Shown here piece by piece: positions 1 through 4,829 of a stretch of DNA of 9,817 nt; the stretch's first letter is position 1, and every line of letters begins with the position of its first letter. Source of the stretch: Candidatus Aenigmatarchaeota archaeon (lineage in GTDB: Archaea; Aenigmatarchaeota; Aenigmatarchaeia; Aenigmatarchaeales; JAHLMR01). Under the pieces are notes generated by a model. It did no database searches and was not told the origin of the DNA. It saw only the letters and a program-made list of their open reading frames with translations. The stretch is from positions 1 to 9,817 of the forward strand of contig JAHLMR010000018.1 in the NCBI GenBank assembly GCA_018920255.1, written 5' to 3'. Made by a program: the position numbers and the translations under genes.

Positions 1-620
1 GTTGAAGCATAAAATCCACCTTCTGTATATCCATCATTATATGCCTCAGAATACATTATATTTTTTATTTCAAGGATAGCTGGAGCACTAAAACTTGTTT
101 TTGATAAAATTTTAACATCTGTATTTCTTATGTTTAATTTTCCATTTGAAACAGAATATTGTGAACCAGCAACTACATCCCATTTATTTGTGTTTAAAGA
201 TGAACCACTAAAATCATCAAAAAATTCAAAAACAGAATCTCCATTACTTAAACTTGTTGCAGAAGGATTACCATAATAAAGATAAATACGTGTCTCACCA
301 AAATTTATTTTTGGAACCTTTACCCAAATTCTTGTGTTTTGAGAATTACATGTTCCATCTTCAATCCAATAATTTAATAAATTATCATTTAAATCTGTAA
401 TTCTTATATCTCCACAATCAGAACGCATTTTTCCTTGAGAGATTAAAGTTTGAGTATTTAACTGAATTAATATTTGATAATCATTTATTTCAATTATACT
501 TGAGATTAATATTGGCATTCTATAATTCCAATTAGAAAGCCAAGCATAACTTGGTACAGAAAAGTAGATAAATACAAATAAAAATATTAAAAGAAAGGGA
601 AGGAAATTATTTTTTTCCAT
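1..620 (-). CDS. Secreted DUF2341 / LamG-like surface protein, N-terminal part (runs off left edge)
   Basis: The N-terminal 206 codons of a gene whose 3' end lies outside the window. Residues 7-26 are a hydrophobic signal segment ending in PSYA before WLSNWNY, a plausible Sec signal-peptide cleavage site. Residues about 28-120 match the DUF2341 pattern: NWNYRMP near the start, DCGDIRITD (69-76), YWIEDGTC (84-91), WVKVPKI (99-105) and IYLYYGNPSA (112-121). C69 and C91 could form a disulfide outside the cell. FFDDF at 133-137 followed by NKWDV is the usual opening of the concanavalin/LamG-like jelly roll that often follows DUF2341. Such proteins are typically large, secreted or cell-surface and presumed to bind glycan or protein; the ligand here is unknown. 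The start is set by the signal peptide and by a TATA-like box 28 bases upstream, predicting a leaderless mRNA. The gene lies 42 bases after the 336-residue membrane protein on the same strand. The DUF2341 call is firm; any function is inference. Confidence 0.85.
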   Translation of the reverse strand, partial: MEKNNFLPFLLIFLFVFIYFSVPSYAWLSNWNYRMPILISSIIEINDYQILIQLNTQTLISQGKMRSDCGDIRITDLNDNLLNYWIEDGTCNSQNTRIWVKVPKINFGETRIYLYYGNPSATSLSNGDSVFEFFDDFSGSSLNTNKWDVVAGSQYSVSNGKLNIRNTDVKILSKTSFSAPAILEIKNIMYSEAYNDGYTEGGFYAS

Positions 621-642
621 ATTATCACATTATACGAAAAAG

Positions 643-654
643 CTTAAATATTTT
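643..654 (-). promoter_or_regulatory. TATA-like box for the DUF2341 gene
   Basis: Read on the minus strand this is AAAATATTTAAG, centred about 28 bases before the ATG at 620. Archaeal TATA boxes lie about 26 bases before the transcription start, so the mRNA should begin at or within a base or two of the start codon. No Shine-Dalgarno motif is present before the ATG, which fits a leaderless transcript. Confidence 0.55.
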
Positions 655-662
655 AATTTTTT

Positions 663-1673
663 TCAGTTTTTATTTTTAAAAAGTAATAAATTTTTATATG
701 AAAATAAAGAATTTTTTTGAAAAATATTTTTAATTTTATTTATTAAATAAGTGCTTTTAATTTTATTTACAACTTTATTTATCGAATTTTTAACCTTTGA
801 AATAATATTTATTTCATGCTTTTTAAAAACTTGTGCTGAATATGGTTTAAGTTTTAAATTAAAATTTGATTTTGTTTTAACAGTATTTGTTATATTCCAA
901 GCCTTTATTTCTTCCCATGCTTTTCTTACTTTATATTCACGATCATTTTCTAAAAAATTTTTACTTACATTATTTAAATTTTCTTTTAATCGATAAACAA
1001 AATTTGAAGTATTAGAAACAAATATAGAAAAATTTTCAACTATTTTTTTAAAAACAACTAAATTTTTTATTAAAAGATAAGTTGCACCAAGATTAGTTCT
1101 AAGAAAATTTAAAGTTGGTTTTGTATTTTTTACTATTATTCTTATAAATTTAAAAGAAAAAACTGTTTTTGTTTTTTTGATTTGGATTGAAATTTTTGGA
1201 AAATACTTTATGAATGGTAAAAATTTAAAATATTTACCAATACTAATTTTACCAAACGGAATAAGAAATAAAGCAATATTAGCAATAAGTTTCCCTTCTG
1301 TTTTTCCAGGCCGCCCCTCAAATATAAAAGATTCATTTAAATATTCTGAAAGAGATTTATCATCTATTTTTTCTTTTTTTCTAGGAACCTTTCCTGATAT
1401 ACGTATACTAACTTCTTCTAAAAATTTTGAAACATCACTTATTAATTCATAAAAAACATCAAAAAAACCTGAAAAGAAATCAAGAGTATATTTAATAAAA
1501 CTTCTTAAAATAAATTTAATTCTTTCAATTGGTGTTAATCCTGGATAATTAATAGAAACGATTATATATGAAAATAAAAATACTAAAGAAAAATTAGAAA
1601 ACATTAAAATTGGAAAGAAATTATGAAACATTAAACTTCCAACATAATCTCCTGTGCTGATATACCAAACCAT
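663..1673 (-). CDS. Hypothetical basic membrane protein, 336 aa
   Basis: I do not recognise this family. One strong hydrophobic stretch lies at residues 17-41 (rich in F, L, I), and a second aromatic-rich, probably amphipathic stretch at 50-78. A charged section follows (95-112), then EGRPGKTEGK at 119-128 leading into a hydrophobic segment (129-148, ALFLIPFGKI) that could insert in or lie on the membrane. The C-terminal half (160-336) is strongly basic and rich in K, N, F and I, with no cysteine seen, and ends in a lysine/asparagine-rich tail. A membrane-anchored protein with a large positively charged soluble part could contact nucleic acid, anionic lipid or a partner surface; this is inference. 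It is 66 bases after the 176-residue membrane protein and 42 bases before the DUF2341 gene, same strand. The TATA match before the start is weak (AATTTGAAATAA around 1695-1706) and there is no Shine-Dalgarno, so co-transcription from upstream is possible. Met15 is an alternative start. That it is a gene is supported by length and a credible membrane topology. Confidence 0.75.
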   Translation of the reverse strand: MVWYISTGDYVGSLMFHNFFPILMFSNFSLVFLFSYIIVSINYPGLTPIERIKFILRSFIKYTLDFFSGFFDVFYELISDVSKFLEEVSIRISGKVPRKKEKIDDKSLSEYLNESFIFEGRPGKTEGKLIANIALFLIPFGKISIGKYFKFLPFIKYFPKISIQIKKTKTVFSFKFIRIIVKNTKPTLNFLRTNLGATYLLIKNLVVFKKIVENFSIFVSNTSNFVYRLKENLNNVSKNFLENDREYKVRKAWEEIKAWNITNTVKTKSNFNLKLKPYSAQVFKKHEINIISKVKNSINKVVNKIKSTYLINKIKNIFQKNSLFSYKNLLLFKNKN

Positions 1674-1739
1674 AAATTTAAAATAAACCTTTTATTATTT
1701 CAAATTTATTTACTCTATAAGTTGTTATTTACTGAAAAA

Positions 1740-2270
1740 TTATTTTCTTTTATTTTTTTCAGAAATTTGTTTTTTTAAATTTGAAACTTCTTTTTTTATT
1801 TCTTCAATGTCTGCTGCCATTTTTAAAATTTTTGGTGCATATGCAGGAATAGATTCATCTATTATTCCAGAAAGTCTATCAACTGTTTTTGGAGATATTC
1901 CACTTCTTTTTAAAACACCTTTTATTTCATCTTCACTTAATCCATACCTCGCAAGAGCACGTATAACATTAATAGAAATTTTTTCATGTACACTTGTACT
2001 TTCAGTAAATCCTAATGCTGCTTCAAATGCTCTTAATATAATAATTGTTAATAAACCAATTCCAAAATTTAAAACATAAAAAATTAAACCTAATTCTGTA
2101 AATGCAAAAAAAGTGTATATAATAGTTATTAAAATAACAAAAAATATTATATCAATTAATACAAATTTTGGTTTTAATTTTCCAAAAACTTTTATTACTA
2201 GACTTTCCCCAAGAAAAATTCCAATCATTAATGAAATTAAAGCTATTACTTGTACTAATATATCTACCAT
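1740..2270 (-). CDS. Hypothetical three-helix membrane protein with cytoplasmic helical/coiled-coil domain, 176 aa
   Basis: Family not recognised. Three membrane segments are visible at residues 4-24, 36-56 and 59-80, joined by short loops, with KLKPK at 31-35 on the likely cytoplasmic side. After them comes a soluble helical region. Residues 101-135 contain RALARYGLSEDEIKGVL followed by KRSGISPKTVDRL, which has the cadence of a small helix-turn-helix or helical-hairpin unit. Residues 152-173 form a short charged coiled coil (IEEIKKEVSNLKKQI), suggesting oligomerisation. The stop of the isomerase gene is only six bases upstream, so the two are probably co-transcribed, but a good TATA-like box lies inside the 3' end of the isomerase gene at the spacing expected for a leaderless mRNA starting at this ATG. 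A membrane-tethered regulator or scaffold is one reading; nothing in the sequence fixes a function. Its position after two isoprenoid genes may be only operon packing. Confidence 0.8.
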   Translation of the reverse strand: MVDILVQVIALISLMIGIFLGESLVIKVFGKLKPKFVLIDIIFFVILITIIYTFFAFTELGLIFYVLNFGIGLLTIIILRAFEAALGFTESTSVHEKISINVIRALARYGLSEDEIKGVLKRSGISPKTVDRLSGIIDESIPAYAPKILKMAADIEEIKKEVSNLKKQISEKNKRK

Positions 2271-2276
2271 AAACTA

Positions 2277-2813
2277 TTAATATTTAGTAAAGTTTAAATA
2301 ATTTAATAATTTAGGTAAAATAATTTTAAACCAAGGCGTATAATTATTAGGATTTTTATTAACATCCTTAATTAATTCATTCATTGTAATCCATTTATAA
2401 TCATCTATTTCATTTGGATTTGGTTTTGGAGTTCCTGTAAATTCACCAATAAAAACATGATCGTATTCATATTCTGTTAGACCAGATTTTTCATCTTTTG
2501 CTTTATAAATTATAGAAAATATTTCCTTTAAACCTGTATCAAATCCAAACTCTTCTTTAAGTCTTCTATGAACAGCATCTTCAAGTTTTTCTCCTTTTCT
2601 TGGATGACTACAACATGTATTAGTCCAAAGCCCACCAAAATGATGTTTTTTAACAGATCTTAATTGAAGAAGTAACTCCCCTTTTTTATTAAAAATAAAA
2701 ATTGAAAATGCGCGGTGTAATTTCCCACCATTTTCATGTGCTTTTATTTTTTCTTCAAATCCAATCTCTTTATCATTTTCATCTACAAGAATTATGTACT
2801 CTTTTTCAGCCAT
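2277..2813 (-). CDS. idi: Isopentenyl-diphosphate delta-isomerase, type 1 (Nudix family)
   Basis: Interconverts IPP and DMAPP, supplying the allylic primer for isoprenoid lipid synthesis in the cytoplasm. In the 178-residue form starting at 2813, EYIILVDENDKEIG (5-18) is the usual opening, H26 and H33 match metal-binding histidines, and TNTCCSHP (64-71) is the active-site motif with catalytic C68 and metal ligand H70. The Nudix-like helix runs from GEKLEDAVHRRLKEEFG (about 74-90), and TEYEYDHVF supplies the acidic pair E114 and E116 equivalent to those of the E. coli enzyme. This is the metal-dependent type 1 enzyme, not the flavin type 2 form more usual in archaea. The ORF can be extended to an ATG at 2861 that overlaps the kinase stop (ATGA). 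I prefer Met17 at 2813 because homologues lack the extra 16 residues, residue numbering then matches E. coli closely, and a TATA-like box sits 28 bases before it. Family assignment is very secure; the start is moderately so. Confidence 0.95.
   Translation of the reverse strand: MAEKEYIILVDENDKEIGFEEKIKAHENGGKLHRAFSIFIFNKKGELLLQLRSVKKHHFGGLWTNTCCSHPRKGEKLEDAVHRRLKEEFGFDTGLKEIFSIIYKAKDEKSGLTEYEYDHVFIGEFTGTPKPNPNEIDDYKWITMNELIKDVNKNPNNYTPWFKIILPKLLNYLNFTKY
2291..2302 (-). promoter_or_regulatory. TATA-like box for the 176-aa membrane protein
   Basis: Minus-strand reading ATTATTTAAACT, centred about 27 bases before the ATG at 2270. It lies within the last codons of the upstream isomerase gene, so the 176-residue protein may have its own leaderless transcript as well as operon read-through. 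Confidence 0.5.
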
Positions 2814-2835
2814 ATATAATTTAAGTATTTTATTA

Positions 2836-2847
2836 AAATTTAAACTT
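2836..2847 (-). promoter_or_regulatory. TATA-like box supporting an internal idi start at 2813
   Basis: Minus-strand reading AAGTTTAAATTT, centred about 28 bases before the ATG at 2813 and overlapping the codons that would encode residues 5-9 of the longer ORF. It predicts a leaderless idi mRNA beginning at Met17. Translational coupling through the ATGA overlap at 2858-2861 is the competing explanation. Confidence 0.4.
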
Positions 2848-2857
2848 ATTGTAACTT

Positions 2858-3661
2858 TCATTTATGTATTATAGTACCTATTTTTTCTCCTAAAAGAGCA
2901 AGCTTTATATTATTAGGGTCTAAAGCATTAACTATTTGTGTTGGAATTCCATAGCTTATTGCAACTTCTAATGTTTCTAATACTTTTCCAAGCATTCCAC
3001 CAGTAACATCAACTGTTGAAGAACCAGAAAGATATTTTTTAACTTCATCTATATTTCCTTCAGAAATTTCTGGAATATGAATTGCGTTTTTATCTAAATT
3101 TGGATCGCTTGTATATATTCCATTAACATTTGTTCCATGAATTATTTTATTTGCTTTTAATGCTTTTGCAAGATAAGGAGCTATTTGATCTCCAGAAAGT
3201 ATTGAACATTTTTGTTCTATATCAAAAGCAGGTACACCATAAAGTACTGGAATAAGTCCTATTTTTAATAATCCCTTAATTACCCTAATATCCATTTTTA
3301 TTAGCCTTCCAGATTTCATAACAGCATGAGAAGAGGCTTGACATGGTATTGTAGGAAGACCTTTATCTATCATTATTTTTGTTATAATTGAATTTAATTC
3401 GTTTTGAAGCCTTTGAGTTTCAGCAAAAGCAACAATCTGTTCTTTTGTTTTTATTCCTTTATCTATACCAGTTTTTTTAACTATTTGATGTCCATAAGAA
3501 CCCGCACCATGAATTAAAATAAGTTTAAACTTATTTGAAGAATATGCTTCAAAAATTTCTCTTGCAAGTCTTTCAACAACTTCATAATTAACTTTAGGTA
3601 TTTCACTTTTTTTATCAGTAATTACAGAACCGCCTAACTTTAAAATTATTAAATTTTTCAT
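2858..3661 (-). CDS. ipk: Isopentenyl phosphate kinase
   Basis: ATP-dependent kinase of the amino-acid-kinase fold that converts isopentenyl phosphate to IPP, the last step of the archaeal alternative mevalonate pathway. At 267 residues it has the family length. LKLGGSVITDK (7-17) is the N-terminal phosphate-binding motif with K8, IHGAGSYGH (50-58) contains the glycine-rich loop and the catalytic histidine H58, SGDQIAPYLA (156-165) is the substrate/nucleotide motif, TNVNGIYTSDP (177-187) is the kinase-family nucleotide loop, and DVTGGMLGK (218-226) is the C-terminal signature. GAGSYGH with His distinguishes it from the related fosfomycin, glutamate and UMP kinases. The start is two bases after the stop of the 116-residue membrane protein; there is no TATA box at the leaderless spacing and no Shine-Dalgarno, so it is probably co-transcribed and translated by reinitiation. 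Its TGA stop overlaps the upstream ATG of idi, whose product acts next in the pathway. Confidence 0.96.
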   Translation of the reverse strand: MKNLIILKLGGSVITDKKSEIPKVNYEVVERLAREIFEAYSSNKFKLILIHGAGSYGHQIVKKTGIDKGIKTKEQIVAFAETQRLQNELNSIITKIMIDKGLPTIPCQASSHAVMKSGRLIKMDIRVIKGLLKIGLIPVLYGVPAFDIEQKCSILSGDQIAPYLAKALKANKIIHGTNVNGIYTSDPNLDKNAIHIPEISEGNIDEVKKYLSGSSTVDVTGGMLGKVLETLEVAISYGIPTQIVNALDPNNIKLALLGEKIGTIIHK

Positions 3662-3663
3662 GT

Positions 3664-4014
3664 TTATCTTTCTACTATTAATATAGGTTTTTCTATTTTA
3701 TCTTTTTTATTATTTTTTTGAATATAAATTGGAGTTCTAACATAATATTTATTTGATATCAAATCATAATAAATTTCTAATAAAAATTTTTTCATCCCAT
3801 GTTTTGATTTTTCTATGGAAAATATTATAATCTTTGCAATTTCATCTTTCCATTTAAATGAAATTATTGTAATTGCAGAGGCAGAACCAAAAATAAGAGG
3901 ATGCCAAAAAGGCATTTTAAAAATATATCCAACTTGTTCAACAAAAAGAGTTGCAACTATATCTAAAATTATTGCTATTTTTACAGCTAATTTTTCAGGA
4001 ATATACTTTGTCAT
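3664..4014 (-). CDS. Hypothetical two-helix membrane protein, 116 aa
   Basis: Not a family I recognise. Two hydrophobic segments are visible, about residues 10-28 and 37-53, separated by a short loop (YIFKMPFWHP). After the second helix come a lysine-containing stretch, an amphipathic helix (60-90) and a basic, lysine/asparagine-rich segment (99-109) before a short hydrophobic end (PILIVER). The layout suggests a small integral membrane protein with most of its soluble mass on one side. It heads the cluster with isopentenyl phosphate kinase (two-base gap), so it is the first cistron of the isoprenoid transcript; that might tie it to the membrane stage of lipid synthesis, but this is only context. 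The start is supported by an almost perfectly palindromic TATA-like box 27 bases upstream. Convincing as a gene because of tight coupling to ipk; function unknown. Confidence 0.75.
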   Translation of the reverse strand: MTKYIPEKLAVKIAIILDIVATLFVEQVGYIFKMPFWHPLIFGSASAITIISFKWKDEIAKIIIFSIEKSKHGMKKFLLEIYYDLISNKYYVRTPIYIQKNNKKDKIEKPILIVER

Positions 4015-4035
4015 AATTTAAATTTTTATTTTATC

Positions 4036-4047
4036 ATTTTTAAAAAT
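4036..4047 (-). promoter_or_regulatory. TATA-like box for the 116-aa/ipk/idi transcript
   Basis: Reads ATTTTTAAAAAT, a 12-base palindrome centred about 27 bases before the ATG at 4014, predicting a leaderless mRNA. It is probably the main promoter of the isoprenoid gene cluster, since ipk itself lacks a box at the right distance. Confidence 0.5.
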
Positions 4048-4056
4048 TTGTATACT

Positions 4057-4081
4057 AAAAAATATATAATTAAAATAAAAA
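4057..4081 (-). terminator. U-rich transcription terminator candidate after sepF
   Basis: On the minus strand the bases just after the sepF stop are a T-rich tract with runs of five, four and six T (the last at 4062-4057). Archaeal intrinsic termination uses such oligo-U tracts without needing a hairpin. It lies immediately before the promoter of the next gene cluster, a sensible place for termination, but T runs are common by chance in this A+T-rich DNA. Confidence 0.4.
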
Positions 4082-4423
4082 TTATTGTCTTGCTACATGC
4101 GCAAAGCTAGGAGTTAATATAATCCAATCTTCATCTATTCCTACAATATCTCCGTTTAGTGCAATACAAGTTTTTCTTAATTTTTCTATAGATCTTTTTA
4201 ATTCACTTAAATCTTTTTCTTTTAATGATTTTATTCTAACTAAAACTATTGATCCTTCTCTTACATTTTTTTGTATTCTGTCTGTATCTGCAAAATCATC
4301 TAACTTATCTATTTTTATAGGAATTTTTCCAGATGGGATATCTGCAGATTGTGTATCTAATTCTATAAATTCATCTTCTCCTATATTACTTATTGATCCT
4401 TTACCAAAAATTCTTTCTAGCAT
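4082..4423 (-). CDS. sepF: Cell division protein SepF, archaeal type
   Basis: SepF is the membrane anchor for FtsZ in FtsZ-based archaeal division. The N terminus MLERIFGKG is a short amphipathic membrane-binding helix, followed by an acidic linker (about 10-30) and the compact SepF/DUF552 domain from about residue 33 to the end: PIKIDKLDD, REGSIVLVRIKSL, LKRSIEKLRKTC, LNGDIVGIDEDWIILTP. The total of 113 residues is typical for archaeal SepF. The ORF can be extended by five codons to an ATG at 4438, but those codons contain GGAGGCGA, a strong Shine-Dalgarno placed five bases before the ATG at 4423, and the family normally opens with the amphipathic helix, so 4423 is preferred. It lies after the UPF0147 gene on the same strand with its own promoter candidates in the 78-base gap. 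FtsZ is not in the window. Family call is secure. Confidence 0.93.
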   Translation of the reverse strand: MLERIFGKGSISNIGEDEFIELDTQSADIPSGKIPIKIDKLDDFADTDRIQKNVREGSIVLVRIKSLKEKDLSELKRSIEKLRKTCIALNGDIVGIDEDWIILTPSFAHVARQ

Positions 4424-4428
4424 AATTT

Positions 4429-4436
4429 TCGCCTCC
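4429..4436 (-). promoter_or_regulatory. Shine-Dalgarno that decides the sepF start
   Basis: Minus-strand GGAGGCGA differs from the archaeal anti-SD partner GGAGGTGA at one base and is followed by exactly five bases and the ATG at 4423. It overlaps the first codons of the longer ORF reading, so the longer start at 4438 is unlikely. Confidence 0.7.
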
Positions 4437-4461
4437 ATTTATTAAAATACCTTGTTTTTAA

Positions 4462-4485
4462 TTTGTATAAATAAAAATTTAAAGC
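4462..4485 (-). promoter_or_regulatory. Promoter region of sepF
   Basis: Two overlapping TATA candidates on the minus strand: TTTAAATTTT (about 4475-4484) and TTTATACAA (4463-4471). The first predicts a leader of roughly 30 bases before the ATG at 4423, the second roughly 17. Either leader would include the GGAGG ribosome site. Which is used cannot be decided from sequence. Confidence 0.35.
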
Positions 4486-4501
4486 TTTTTATTTTAAATT
4501 T

Positions 4502-4750
4502 TTATTCATTTTTTTGTTTTGCTTCTAAAAGTGAAACTATGTTCCATATTTGAGTTCTTGTATACATTGGAATATTTACATCATTTGAAATTTCATCAAA
4601 TATTGATATTGCCCTGTTTATTCTTATTGAAATAGCTTCTTTTTCATTTTGTAATGCTGCAATTGCTTCTTCACATTTTGCTCTTATATTTCTTGGTACC
4701 ATTCTATCTTGAGCAACCTGTTTTATAAGATTTATTATATCCTCGAACAT
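4502..4750 (-). CDS. UPF0147 family protein
   Basis: A small archaeal protein family of unknown function, almost all alpha-helical and presumably cytoplasmic. The recognisable family core is QDRMVPRNIRAKCEEAI followed by IRINRAISIFDEISND and NIPMYTRTQIWNIVSLLEA, spanning nearly the whole 82-residue product. The longest reading begins at a GTG at 4759; I prefer the ATG three codons inside (4750) because the bases GTGAT at 4759-4755 form a Shine-Dalgarno match in the same register as those of sepF and metG. It is divergent from the coiled-coil gene, with both promoters in the 79-base gap, and upstream of sepF on the same strand. Family membership is clear; nothing about biochemical role follows from the sequence. 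Confidence 0.92.
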   Translation of the reverse strand: MFEDIINLIKQVAQDRMVPRNIRAKCEEAIAALQNEKEAISIRINRAISIFDEISNDVNIPMYTRTQIWNIVSLLEAKQKNE

Positions 4751-4754
4751 AGTA

Positions 4755-4759
4755 ATCAC
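4755..4759 (-). promoter_or_regulatory. Shine-Dalgarno that decides the UPF0147 start
   Basis: Minus-strand GTGAT, part of the GGTGATC anti-SD partner, with the A five bases before the ATG at 4750. The same GTG could itself be read as a start codon, but the shared register with two other genes favours its being the ribosome site. Confidence 0.5.
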
Positions 4760-4783
4760 TTTAATCTATTTATTCATTTATTA

Positions 4784-4795
4784 CTTATAAATATT
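4784..4795 (-). promoter_or_regulatory. TATA-like box for the UPF0147 gene
   Basis: Minus-strand AATATTTATAAG, centred near 4790, predicts transcription from about 4763 and a leader of about 13 bases containing the GTGAT ribosome site before the ATG at 4750. Confidence 0.5.
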
Positions 4796-4797
4796 AA

Positions 4798-4807
4798 CTT
4801 TTAAATG
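4798..4807 (+). promoter_or_regulatory. TATA-like box for the coiled-coil gene
   Basis: CTTTTAAATG, centred about 27 bases before the ATG at 4830, predicts a leaderless mRNA. It sits three bases from the opposite-facing box of the UPF0147 gene, making a compact divergent promoter where binding of the general factors to one box could hinder the other. Confidence 0.5.
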
Positions 4808-4829
4808 CTTTTCTATCATAATTAAAATT

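Noticed and set aside
751-1452. Plus-strand open frames opposite the 336-aa gene
   Set aside because: They are antisense to a longer frame with credible membrane topology and operon spacing, and show no start signals of their own.
1807-2079. Plus-strand frame of 90 codons opposite the 176-aa membrane protein
   Set aside because: The minus-strand frame has clear membrane helices and a promoter; the antisense product has no recognisable pattern.
3815-4021. Plus-strand frame of 68 codons opposite the 116-aa gene
   Set aside because: The opposite frame is coupled to ipk with a two-base gap and has a promoter; this one has neither context nor signals.
4015-4081. Small RNA gene in the gap between sepF and the 116-aa gene
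   Set aside because: The 67 bases are almost entirely A and T, explained by a terminator tract and a TATA box, with no GC-paired structure.
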